NCBI GenBank assembly: GCA_946555455.1
Contig: CAMNSU010000012.1
Coordinates: forward strand, 1 to 46,732
DNA length: 46,732 nucleotides
Origin: an uncultured Clostridia bacterium
GTDB lineage: Bacteria > Bacillota > Clostridia > RUG12999
Direction of reading: 5' to 3'
Part shown: one piece after another, positions 33,622-40,912 of the stretch
How the letters are laid out: each line of letters opens with the position of its first letter
How positions within the stretch are numbered: position 1 is the first letter of the stretch
Made by a program: the position numbers and the translations under genes
Notes under the pieces: model-generated
What the model was told of the DNA's origin: nothing
What the model saw: the letters and a program-made list of their open reading frames with translations, nothing else
The model's database searches: none

Positions 33622-35979
33622 ATGAAAAAGAGAATACTCGCGTGGGTCGCTGCCGCGGCACTGACGGTTTCCGCCCTGCCGCACGCAGGTTTGGCAGCAG
33701 AGCCGGAGACCTATGCCACGCGCGGACAAGTGGTGGAAATGCTGCTGGGCGCGGCGGACGACTACACGCCGAACCTGCAAAAAAACATGATTGTCAAAGG
33801 CTATGCGGACGGCTCCGTGAAAGAAGAACAATATATCACGCGCGCGGAAAGTTTTGTCATGCTCAGCCGCGCGTTCGGCGCACTGCCGGAGCCGAGGGGC
33901 AACGACGCACGTATCAGCCCCAAAAACGTGCAGTATGACGGCGTGCCGGAATGGGCGCGGGCGGACGTGGAAAATCTGGTGCGCGGCGGCGTGCTGATGG
34001 GTTCGGACGACGGACTGCTGCACGGCGACGACAACGTGACAGTGGAACAGGTGTCCACAGTGATTCGCCGTATCTGGGCGCTGAAAGGCAGCAATTTAAA
34101 AGACGATTTCTATGCGACAGCAAACAAAGCCGATTTGGACAGCAGCGTGATTGCGGCAGGTGAATTTGCCGACGGCGGATTTTACACACTGCAAAAAGCA
34201 ACGGACGAACGCGTGGCGGGTATCATTCGCGAAATCGTGCAAAAGCCGCAGACCAAAGGAACCAAAGAACAAAAAATCCGCGATTTATATTTAAACATCA
34301 CCAACATGCAGGCGCGTAACGCCGCAGGACTTGCGCCCATCCGGCCCTATCTGGACGAACTGAAACAGGCGCAGACGGTGGACGAATTAAACGCATTGCA
34401 GCTAAAAATGGTGAAGGAATTGACGCTCGGCGGGTTGCTGACGTTTAACCTGACCGTAGACGCAAAAGACAGCAACAAATATGTGCTCACCGTGCAGGGA
34501 CACACGCCCGCGCAGAGCAAAGAAGAATATCAGAATATGGACTCCAAAAACATGAAAGGCTACCGCACTTATATCGAAAAACTGCTCCTGCTGGGCGGCG
34601 ATTCCGAGCCGCAGGCGGCGGCGAATACCGAGGCGTTTCTCGCGTTTGAAAAGGCGCTCTCCGAACGCCAAATGAACCGGCAGGACTACGCGGACGTTGA
34701 CAAGACCTATAATGTCTATCCGATTCAAAAACTGCGGGAACTGTTTCCGTCGGTGAACATAGACGAACTGCTGACGGCGCGTGGGTACACTGTACCCGAA
34801 TCGCTGGTGGTGCAGGATGAAGGTTTGCTGAAAGCCTATAGCGAATATATCGCTGATGAACATATTGATTTGCTCAAAACGGAAGCCAAACTTGCCATAC
34901 TGCTGCGCTACGGCAGATTTTTGGGACAGGATTTTGACGACCTTTCCAAGGAATATCAAAATGCGGCGTTCGGGATTGAAGGCTCCAAAACAGTGGAAGA
35001 GGAAGCGGCAGTTTATGTCCAAAGCTGGATGAGCGACTATTTGGGCGAGATGTATGCGGCGCGTTATTTCTCGGAAGAAGCGAAACAAGACGTGGAATCC
35101 ATGGTGCAGCAGTTCATTTCCGTCTACAAAAACCGTATCAAAAATCTGGACTGGATGACGGACGCGACAAAAACCATGGCGCTGAAAAAACTGGAGACCA
35201 TGACCTATAAAATCGGGTATCCCGATTCGTGGGAAACGCCCATGGACAACGTGGAAATCAAGAGCGCGGCGGAGGGCGGCAGTTTCTTTGACAATTTCAT
35301 TTCCATTGCAAAAGAGAGTCTCAAAGTGCAGGCGGCGCGGCAAAACGAGCCGGTGGACAAAACCGGCTGGGATTTGCCGGCATATACGGTCAACGCCTAC
35401 TATAATCAAAGCGCGAACGAAATTGTGTTTCCGGCAGGTATTTTGCAAGCGCCGTTCTATGACGTGAACGCCAAACCGGAGGCAAACCTCGGCGGTATCG
35501 GTATGGTCATTGCCCATGAAATCACGCACGCCTTTGACAACAATGGCGCGAAATATGATGAAAAAGGAAACGCGGCGAATTGGTGGACACAGGAGGATTA
35601 TGCGGCGTTTCAAAAACTGTGCGACCGCATTGTGGCATTTTATGACGGACAGGAAGCCGCGCCGGGTATCACGGTGGACGGCGCGCTGACGCTGAGCGAA
35701 AACATTGCGGATATCGGTGGCATGAGCTGCGCGCTGGAGGTGGCTTCTGCGCTCCCGAACCCTGACTATGACGCGTTTTTCAAAAACAACGCGAAAATCT
35801 GGATGATGACAACCTCCCGCGAATATTTAGACCAGCTTTCCAAAACAGACTATCACAGCGCAAACAAAATCCGTTCCAACCGCGTGATTGTGAATTTTGA
35901 TGAATTCTATCAGACCTATGACATTCAGGAAACGGACGGCATGTTTGTGCCGGAGGCGCAGCGCGTAAAAATCTGGTAA
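33622..35979 (+). CDS. SLH-domain M13 (neprilysin/PepO-type) zinc metallopeptidase
   Basis: 785 residues with a signal peptide (about 1-26, ending GLAAE). Residues about 30-145 form two SLH-like domains (MIVKGYADGSVKEEQYITRAESFVML, GVLMGSDDGLLHGDDNVTVEQ), and the rest is an M13 peptidase. The zinc site is HEITH in VIAHEITHAFDNNGAKYD, the third ligand is in ENIADIGGM, and substrate-binding NAYYNQSANEIVFPAGILQ is present. M13 enzymes cut small peptides; this one would act at the cell wall. SLH plus M13 in one chain is less common than secreted M13 alone. Start ATG 33622 after GGAAGG. Confidence 0.9.
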   Translation: MKKRILAWVAAAALTVSALPHAGLAAEPETYATRGQVVEMLLGAADDYTPNLQKNMIVKGYADGSVKEEQYITRAESFVMLSRAFGALPEPRGNDARISPKNVQYDGVPEWARADVENLVRGGVLMGSDDGLLHGDDNVTVEQVSTVIRRIWALKGSNLKDDFYATANKADLDSSVIAAGEFADGGFYTLQKATDERVAGIIREIVQKPQTKGTKEQKIRDLYLNITNMQARNAAGLAPIRPYLDELKQAQTVDELNALQLKMVKELTLGGLLTFNLTVDAKDSNKYVLTVQGHTPAQSKEEYQNMDSKNMKGYRTYIEKLLLLGGDSEPQAAANTEAFLAFEKALSERQMNRQDYADVDKTYNVYPIQKLRELFPSVNIDELLTARGYTVPESLVVQDEGLLKAYSEYIADEHIDLLKTEAKLAILLRYGRFLGQDFDDLSKEYQNAAFGIEGSKTVEEEAAVYVQSWMSDYLGEMYAARYFSEEAKQDVESMVQQFISVYKNRIKNLDWMTDATKTMALKKLETMTYKIGYPDSWETPMDNVEIKSAAEGGSFFDNFISIAKESLKVQAARQNEPVDKTGWDLPAYTVNAYYNQSANEIVFPAGILQAPFYDVNAKPEANLGGIGMVIAHEITHAFDNNGAKYDEKGNAANWWTQEDYAAFQKLCDRIVAFYDGQEAAPGITVDGALTLSENIADIGGMSCALEVASALPNPDYDAFFKNNAKIWMMTTSREYLDQLSKTDYHSANKIRSNRVIVNFDEFYQTYDIQETDGMFVPEAQRVKIW

Positions 35980-35982
35980 CGT

Positions 35983-36013
35983 CAAAAGCCCACGGAATTT
36001 CCGTGGGCTTTTC
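35983..36013 (+). terminator. intrinsic terminator
   Basis: AAAAGCCCACGGA-ATT-TCCGTGGGCTTTT, a 13-bp stem ending in T residues, just after the peptidase gene. Confidence 0.88.
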
Positions 36014-36014
36014 T

Positions 36015-36177
36015 ATATTGTATACTTTTTGCAACAAAAAAATTTTGTGCAGTTTACTTGAAACTCTTATCATTAGTATAACATATTTTGACTGAAATGT
36101 CCACATGTTTTTTACGAACAGCATATTTCTTGCTAGGAAACAGACAAAAATAACGATTTGCAAAAAGTATACTATAT
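36015..36177. repeat. 163-bp segment bounded by 20-bp inverted repeats
   Basis: Left arm ATATTGTATACTTTTTGCAA (36015-36034) and right arm (36158-36177) are inverted copies matching at 19 of 20 positions. The enclosed 123 bases are AT-rich, with no gene. It could be a miniature insertion element or a pair of operator sites in front of the next gene, which starts 22 bases after the right arm. Confidence 0.7.
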
Positions 36178-36199
36178 GTAAAAAAGGGAGTCGGCTATC

Positions 36200-37630
36200 A
36201 TGAAAGAACAACATATCAGCGTAGATATCAATTCCTACCTATCGGAGTTGACCTGCCCTGTCACGGTCAAAGAGGGAAACCCTGTGTCAGTGTTGTCGTT
36301 TCGGAACCTTCATGCGGGAACCATGACGGCAATTCAATTTACCGCGAAAGGATATAACTCTTTCGGGGAACTTGTTCCTGTGAACGGAGAAGAACAGTTT
36401 CTCATCACCGTGCAGGATATTTCTGTGCCGCAGGGCAAAATGGTTCGGAATTTACAGGCGCCGCTGCCGCAGGGAGATATTCGGAAAATTGAGTTGACGG
36501 AACATCAATATTCTTTTGCGGATGGCACAGTCGCCATGTATGAAGGGGAAAAATGGGTGGACTATGATGTGACGTTGTTCGATACGCAGGACGCAGAAGA
36601 AAAAGAACAGTTGGACGCGCTGAAAACCATCAACGCGCAGGCGGCGGCAAAACCGGCGGAACTGGACGGCGCGTGGGTTTGCCTGTGCGGACATTATAAT
36701 CCGGAAGAAAAAGAAGCTTGCGGCAGATGTGCAATGACAAAAGAAGCGGCGTTTGAAGCAGTCACAGAAACGGCTTTAAACGACCTGATGGAAGCAAATA
36801 AAGTCAAAAAAGCCCAGGCAGCCGAAGCGAACAAGAAACAGAAAAAACTTCTCATGCTGCTGAGCATACCGGCCGCGCTTGTTTTAGCGCTTATCATCAC
36901 GTTGGTGGGCAATGCGGCAGTGCTGAGTGGACGCAAAACATTTGATTCGGCAGCGGATATGCAAAAGGCGGTGCAGGGCAGATGGACGGCTGTGACAGAG
37001 AATGGCAAAACCGCGTCAGGGCGCATTGTGATTAGCGAAAACAAGCTGGAATCTACTGCGGGCAGCGCTTCTGCAAAAGCAAGCGGCAGCGCCGCGCCAA
37101 GCAGCGATGATGCGGGCGCGAAAGCAACCGCAAAAACAACGGAAAACGCTGCAAAAGACACGAAAGAAATCACTTGGAAACCGTCGCGCGGCGTGTTCAA
37201 AGCGGACGGAAAGAAATATACCGTGAAGAAAAACGGCCGTATCAAAGACAGTTCCGGCAACGAATATAAAAAAGCTGTCACTTCCTCCGGCTCCGGCAGT
37301 TCCTCGTCGGGTTCCAAAAGCAGTTCTTCCAAATCGGGCAGTTCCTCGTCCGGCTCCGGCATATTGAAAATTTCAAACACAAAAGTGACCAGCAACTCCT
37401 CCTACACGATTTGTACAGGTACTTTGACCAACAACGGAAAAGCTACTTATAAATTCGTGCAGGTGAAAGGCGCGTTCCAGAATGCTTCCGGTAAAGTGGT
37501 GGACACGGATTCCACCTATGCGGTTGGCGCAGAAGGGCTCGCGCCCGGAGAATCTACCACGTTCCAGCTTTCCATTAAGAAAAATGCAAGCGCAACCAAA
37601 TGTAATGTGACGATTTTCTCGTTTAAATAA
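36200..37630 (+). CDS. membrane protein with zinc ribbon and C-terminal FxLYD domain
   Basis: 476 residues, start ATG 36200 after GGGAG. The N-terminal 150 residues are beta-rich and not recognised. A RanBP2-like zinc ribbon follows (WVCLCGHYNPEEKEACGRC, about 163-181), then a charged helix, one membrane segment (LLMLLSIPAALVLALIITLV, about 220-240), a region rich in Ala/Ser/Lys, a Ser/Gly linker and a C-terminal FxLYD domain (TGTLTNNGKATYKFVQVKGAF). It appears to have its N-terminal part in the cytoplasm and the FxLYD part outside. Function unknown; possibly an envelope stress or secretion factor. Confidence 0.7.
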   Translation: MKEQHISVDINSYLSELTCPVTVKEGNPVSVLSFRNLHAGTMTAIQFTAKGYNSFGELVPVNGEEQFLITVQDISVPQGKMVRNLQAPLPQGDIRKIELTEHQYSFADGTVAMYEGEKWVDYDVTLFDTQDAEEKEQLDALKTINAQAAAKPAELDGAWVCLCGHYNPEEKEACGRCAMTKEAAFEAVTETALNDLMEANKVKKAQAAEANKKQKKLLMLLSIPAALVLALIITLVGNAAVLSGRKTFDSAADMQKAVQGRWTAVTENGKTASGRIVISENKLESTAGSASAKASGSAAPSSDDAGAKATAKTTENAAKDTKEITWKPSRGVFKADGKKYTVKKNGRIKDSSGNEYKKAVTSSGSGSSSSGSKSSSSKSGSSSSGSGILKISNTKVTSNSSYTICTGTLTNNGKATYKFVQVKGAFQNASGKVVDTDSTYAVGAEGLAPGESTTFQLSIKKNASATKCNVTIFSFK

Positions 37631-37686
37631 GACGTCCTCGTCACAAAGTGACGCGCCCCCCTATGCGCAGGGCGCAGCGTTCTATC

Positions 37687-37722
37687 AAAAAAACCGTGCC
37701 TTCACACGAAAGCACGGTTTTT
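37687..37722. terminator. bidirectional terminator between convergent genes
   Basis: AAAAACCGTGC/GCACGGTTTTT around CTTCACACGAAA, with A and T tracts on both sides. Confidence 0.88.
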
Positions 37723-37729
37723 GTTTGTC

Positions 37730-38599
37730 TCACGCCTGTTCAAACATATCCGCAAGCCGACGCGCCGCGTCCGAAAGTTCACGGACGCCCTGCTGCACAT
37801 CTCCGTCCGCATAGTTCGTCGCGAGATATTGGTCAGCCTCTAGCGTGAACCAGCCGCTGTAGTTTATTTGTTTCAGCGCTTTCACGACGCGCGAAAAATC
37901 AATGTCCATGGAGAACGGAATTTGATGGCTGTCGTGGTGCAAATCGTTGTCGTGGATATGCAGCGCCTGCAAATGACTGCCCAGCGACAGAATCATTTGC
38001 TCCGCCGAAGTCTCCAGTCCGCGCATTTCCGCGTGACCGATATCCAGACACGCCACAAAATGCGGGTCGTCTACCAGTTCCAAATGCTTCAGAAAATCGC
38101 CGTGCGACGAGCACGCGGCAGCGCAGGCGCAGTCTTTTTCATTGTCCCAGCTCCACATGTTTTCCACGGCAATTTTCACGCCGCATTCCTTGGCAAACGG
38201 CAACAGTTCCTGAAACATTTCAGCATTTCGCGCGGCAGGTTCATGGTTGATGGGATGAATCACACAGATTCCCGCGCCCGCCTCCGCCGTGCATTCAATG
38301 GCGCGCTTTAAATAGCTGCGTATCTCAGGAATGTAGCTGGGAAACGGCGCGTGGGACTGATTGCAGACGATACCGTTCGCTTCACCGATTTTCTTTAGTT
38401 CCCGCACAAATTTCAGGTAGTCCGCCCCCCGAAACGGTGAGTGGTTTTCTATCACTGATTTTGTGTTCCAATCATACATCGCCATGTCAAACATGGATAA
38501 GTCAAAGCCGTCAAACCCTGCGTTTGCCACATATTCTACGGCTTTTTCATAGCCGGTAAACGCCGCGATAGAAGCAATTTCCGTTGATGTTTTCATCAT
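37730..38599 (-). CDS. sugar phosphate isomerase/epimerase (xylose isomerase-like TIM barrel)
   Basis: 289-290 residues from ATG 38599 or 38596 (GGAGGGCGAAAC upstream); a longer in-frame start at 38716 has no ribosome site. The AP-endonuclease-2/xylose isomerase fold has its metal ligands in IAVENMWSW (Glu), CLDIGHAE (Asp, His), ALHIHDND (His) and WFTLEAD (Glu). Substrate not identified; keto-sugar epimerisation is typical. It is a single leftward gene. Confidence 0.88.
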   Translation of the reverse strand: MMKTSTEIASIAAFTGYEKAVEYVANAGFDGFDLSMFDMAMYDWNTKSVIENHSPFRGADYLKFVRELKKIGEANGIVCNQSHAPFPSYIPEIRSYLKRAIECTAEAGAGICVIHPINHEPAARNAEMFQELLPFAKECGVKIAVENMWSWDNEKDCACAAACSSHGDFLKHLELVDDPHFVACLDIGHAEMRGLETSAEQMILSLGSHLQALHIHDNDLHHDSHQIPFSMDIDFSRVVKALKQINYSGWFTLEADQYLATNYADGDVQQGVRELSDAARRLADMFEQA

Positions 38600-38764
38600 G
38601 TTTCGCCCTCCTTTTTTGTTCCGCATAGGGAATCCGAATTTCTCATATGTATTCGTTTTTCCTATACTGAAATGTTGTTTCTCTTTATTATAGCATACGC
38701 TTCGCAAGATGTCCATGCTAAGCCCAAAAAGAATTTTTTATGTTGACAATAGCAGCCGACAAGA

Positions 38765-38793
38765 TTGAAATTATTCCGCGGACATGGTATAAT
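38765..38793 (+). promoter_or_regulatory. predicted sigma-A promoter upstream of leader module G copy 2
   Basis: TTGAAA (38765-38770), 17-base spacer, TATAAT (38788-38793). Module G again begins 10 bases after the -10 box, as at 17406. Confidence 0.7.
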
Positions 38794-38800
38794 AGTCACA

Positions 38801-38877
38801 AAGCTTTCTCGAAAGGGGGACTTTTTCCGGCTCGTTTTACTCGCCGTCAAGCCGTCCCCCTTGTCAGAATCCCCCCT
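38801..38877 (+). ncRNA. candidate structured leader, module G copy 2
   Basis: Almost identical to copy 1: CTTTC-TC-GAAAG hairpin, GGGGGAC/GTCCCCC outer stem, CGGC/GCCG inner stem, CTTGTCAGAATCCCCC tail. It lies in the leader of rsmD, about 175 bases before the start codon. Confidence 0.55.
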
Positions 38878-38937
38878 GTCAGCGTCCTTCACTCGCGTGT
38901 CGTGCCTCATTCTTCGACACTCCGGACGCTGTAAGGT

Positions 38938-38988
38938 ATGTAATCTTCGGCACGCGCGTGCCCCAGAGGGTATGTCCGAAGATTACAT
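38938..38988 (+). repeat. hairpin module H, copy 4, with mini-repeat M in the loop
   Basis: 13-bp stem ATGTAATCTTCGG/CCGAAGATTACAT; the 25-base loop contains mini-repeat M inverted (38955-38972). The conserved tail GAATGAAAAGGTAGTTC follows. With module G this fills the 451-base gap before rsmD; no gene is seen. Confidence 0.75.
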
Positions 38989-39050
38989 GAATGAAAAGGT
39001 AGTTCAGTTCCGGTTATTTATTCTCTCATTTTTACAAAGGAGGAATCATC

Positions 39051-39587
39051 ATGCGCGTCATTGCCGGAAGTGCAAAAGGACGGCAGCTCGCCTGTTTGAA
39101 AGGGGAACACACGCGCCCCACGACCGACCGTGTGAAAGAAAATCTGTTTAATATTTTGTCGCCCTACGTGGCAGGTGCGCAGGTGCTGGACTTGTTCGCC
39201 GGAACGGGCGCGCTGGGCATTGAAGCGCTCAGCCGCGGCGCGGCGCATTGCCTGTTCGTGGAAAAGGACGCGGCGGCAGCGCGGATTGTGCAGAAAAATC
39301 TGGCGGCGGCGCGTGTGGAAGAACGCTCCACCCTGCGCCGCACGGACGCATTGCAGGTGCTGCGCGAAGGCGGACAATATGACTTGATTCTGCTGGATCC
39401 GCCCTATCCGCTGGGACTGATTCCCAAGGTTTTGGAGGAAATCAGCCGTAGTGGTTTGCTGCGCGCGGGCGGTATTATCGCGGCGGAAAACGAAGCGCCC
39501 CTGCCGGAAACCGTCGGCAATCTGCAGCGCACAGACGAACGCCGTTATGGACGCATTTGGCTGTCTTTCTATAAAATAACCGACTAA
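39051..39587 (+). CDS. rsmD: 16S rRNA (guanine(966)-N(2))-methyltransferase
   Basis: 178 residues, start ATG 39051 after AAAGGAGG. RsmD signature MRVIAGSAKGRQL, TRPTTDRVKENLFNIL, the AdoMet loop LDLFAGTGALGIEALSRGA and the catalytic DPPY in LILLDPPYPLG. It methylates G966 of 16S rRNA in the small ribosomal subunit. In many Bacillota coaD follows; here it does not. Confidence 0.95.
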   Translation: MRVIAGSAKGRQLACLKGEHTRPTTDRVKENLFNILSPYVAGAQVLDLFAGTGALGIEALSRGAAHCLFVEKDAAAARIVQKNLAAARVEERSTLRRTDALQVLREGGQYDLILLDPPYPLGLIPKVLEEISRSGLLRAGGIIAAENEAPLPETVGNLQRTDERRYGRIWLSFYKITD

Positions 39588-39678
39588 CCGACATTTCAAA
39601 AGAGGGACGCCGTCTCCGCTTTGTGTCCTGCCGCACAAAAGCACCAGACGCTGAATTGATAAAAATTTTATTTTCCTA

Positions 39679-39707
39679 TTGTCATTTTTTCCATTTTGGC
39701 GTATAAT
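39679..39707 (+). promoter_or_regulatory. predicted sigma-A promoter
   Basis: TTGTCA (39679-39684), 17-base spacer, TATAAT (39702-39707), 106 bases before the zinc-ribbon gene. The leader contains a TAGGCA/TGCCTA stem. Confidence 0.75.
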
Positions 39708-39813
39708 AAAGGTAGGCATAAGCGCAACGGCTTTTGTTTGCCTAAGAAACAACGGAACTTATCAAAATGAATCATTGCGGACATATGCAATCACATAAAA
39801 GGAGGAATGAATC

Positions 39814-40173
39814 ATGGAATTATGGGAAACCATCAAAGACAAAGCGACAGATTTAGGACGCAGCGCCGTGAAAGAATCCAACCGCATGGTGGAAACCGTG
39901 AAGGGAAATTTCTCTGTTTCCGAAGCAGAAGCAGTGGTGCGTAAATTGAAACTGGAACTGGGCGAACTGGTATACGCGGCATATCAAAATCAGGAAGAGC
40001 TTCCGGCGGATACCGCTATGGAAAAATGCAAAGAAATTGACGCGAAAATCGCAGAAGCCGCGACCATGAAAGAGGAACTTGCGAAACTGAAAAATCAGAA
40101 AAAATGCGAGAATTGCGGCAATGTCACCTCCCGTACTTACGATTTTTGTCCCAAATGCGGACATTCCCTGTAA
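39814..40173 (+). CDS. small zinc-ribbon protein
   Basis: 119 residues, start ATG 39814 after AAAGGAGG. A long helical, probably coiled-coil region (about 5-95) is followed by a zinc ribbon with CENCGNVTSRTYDFCPKCG (four cysteines). No membrane segment or signal peptide. This arrangement is common in Bacillota zinc-ribbon proteins of unknown function. It has its own promoter; no clear terminator follows, and the next promoter begins 11 bases after its stop codon. Confidence 0.8.
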   Translation: MELWETIKDKATDLGRSAVKESNRMVETVKGNFSVSEAEAVVRKLKLELGELVYAAYQNQEELPADTAMEKCKEIDAKIAEAATMKEELAKLKNQKKCENCGNVTSRTYDFCPKCGHSL

Positions 40174-40184
40174 TCTTTTAGGGG

Positions 40185-40213
40185 TTGACAAATTACCCAA
40201 AAACGGGTATAAT
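40185..40213 (+). promoter_or_regulatory. perfect sigma-A promoter for antisense RNA, copy 1
   Basis: TTGACA (40185-40190), 17-base spacer, TATAAT (40208-40213): full consensus. Confidence 0.85.
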
Positions 40214-40219
40214 AAATGC

Positions 40220-40315
40220 AGGCAGAGAGTGAACCGTATGAAATCGGTTTGCCGAAATAGTAGTTGTAAAGTAGCCACTATCTTTGGTCGGAGGGCGGCT
40301 ACTTTACGTTTATAG
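40220..40315 (+). ncRNA. candidate antitoxin RNA, copy 1 (3' end uncertain)
   Basis: Expected start near 40220. It contains AACCG/CGGTT and then an 11-bp stem GTAAAGTAGCC/GGCTACTTTAC (40266-40307) whose loop has CTTTGGT, a U-turn type loop seen in antisense RNAs. It overlaps the 3' end of the leftward peptide frame. No T tract marks its end. Confidence 0.5.
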
Positions 40316-40376
40316 AAAATATAATTAGGATGGCTATGATTAAAATAGGAATTCCTAATATATGTACCATAAACAT
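40299..40376 (-). CDS. 25-residue hydrophobic peptide, type I toxin-like, copy 1
   Basis: Starts ATG 40376, with GGGGGTGAT 4 bases upstream. The peptide MFMVHILGIPIL...FSINVK is almost entirely hydrophobic with a single charged end, long enough for one membrane helix. On the mRNA, CCCCC just upstream can pair with GGGGG of the ribosome site, masking it. Its stop codon lies inside the hairpin shared with the opposing RNA. The five differences from copy 2 are all at third codon positions and four are silent. These are features of type I toxins (Fst, BsrG, Ibs and similar). The specific family is not recognised, and toxicity is inferred only. Confidence 0.6.
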   Translation of the reverse strand: MFMVHILGIPILIIAILIIFSINVK

Positions 40377-40442
40377 CACCCCCTCTCTTAGGGTTTGGGG
40401 GCAAACCGTCCTCACACGCACTCTCTCTCCTGCATAACTTAT

Positions 40443-40471
40443 AGTATACCATGTTTCTTTTTATAATTCAA
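40443..40471 (-). promoter_or_regulatory. promoter of peptide gene, copy 1
   Basis: On the minus strand TTGAAT (40466-40471), 17-base spacer, TATACT (40443-40448), giving a leader of about 60 bases. Confidence 0.75.
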
Positions 40472-40512
40472 TATGTTTCTCTTAAAAGTTATGAAATTGT
40501 AATATTTCGGTA

Positions 40513-40541
40513 TTGACAAACTACCCAAAAACAGGTATAAT
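40513..40541 (+). promoter_or_regulatory. perfect sigma-A promoter for antisense RNA, copy 2
   Basis: TTGACA (40513-40518), 17-base spacer, TATAAT (40536-40541). Confidence 0.85.
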
Positions 40542-40547
40542 AAATGC

Positions 40548-40640
40548 AGGTAGAGAGTGAACCGTATGAAATCGGTTTGCCGGAAGGTTGTTAAAATAGC
40601 CGTGACCTTTGGTTGGGGGACGGCTATTTTACGTTCATAG
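40548..40640 (+). ncRNA. candidate antitoxin RNA, copy 2 (3' end uncertain)
   Basis: Same layout as copy 1. The hairpin reads TAAAATAGCCGT/ACGGCTATTTTA; relative to copy 1 a G-C pair has become A-T on both arms, so pairing is kept. Confidence 0.5.
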
Positions 40641-40701
40641 AAAATATAATTAGGATAGCTATGATTAAGATGGGAATTCCTAATATATGTACCATAAACA
40701 T
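40624..40701 (-). CDS. 25-residue hydrophobic peptide, type I toxin-like, copy 2
   Basis: Start ATG 40701 after GGGGGTGAT. Identical to copy 1 except Ile22 to Met. Same masked ribosome site (CCCCC upstream) and same relation to the opposing promoter. Role inferred as for copy 1. Confidence 0.6.
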   Translation of the reverse strand: MFMVHILGIPILIIAILIIFSMNVK

Positions 40702-40766
40702 CACCCCCTTCCTTAGACTTGGGGGCAAACCGTCCTCACACGCACTCTCTTTCCTGCATAACTTAC

Positions 40767-40795
40767 AGTATATCATATTTCTTTTTATAATTCAA
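40767..40795 (-). promoter_or_regulatory. promoter of peptide gene, copy 2
   Basis: On the minus strand TTGAAT (40790-40795), 17-base spacer, TATACT (40767-40772). Confidence 0.75.
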
Positions 40796-40837
40796 TATAG
40801 TTATGAAACTGTAATATAATTGTAAGATATAAAACAA

Positions 40838-40879
40838 CAAACCACCGGATACTGTTTTAACAGTTCTCCGGTGGTTTTT
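40838..40879. terminator. bidirectional terminator after the regulator pair
   Basis: AACCACCGGA/TCCGGTGGTT with an inner ACTG/CAGT stem and T or A tracts on each side. It ends the leftward regulator transcript. Confidence 0.85.
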
Positions 40880-40912
40880 CATTTTCAGGGAAATATCTCA
40901 CGCTTTTATTGT

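Larger units (their letters stand above)
40180..40835. repeat. two tandem 328-bp copies of a toxin-antitoxin-like module
   Basis: Copy 1 (about 40180-40507) and copy 2 (about 40508-40835) align over their full length with an offset of 328. Each holds a rightward perfect promoter, a hairpin, a leftward 25-codon frame, a masked ribosome site and a leftward promoter. The ends of each copy are related as inverted repeats (GCAGG, GAGAGTG, CGGTTTGCC occur downstream of both promoters). Confidence 0.85.

Noticed and set aside
40238-40315. Rightward 25-codon frame in the antisense RNA (and its copy at 40566-40640)
   Set aside because: No good ribosome site, the lengths differ between copies and part is hairpin. 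The leftward hydrophobic frame has a strong site, its own promoter and mostly silent changes.
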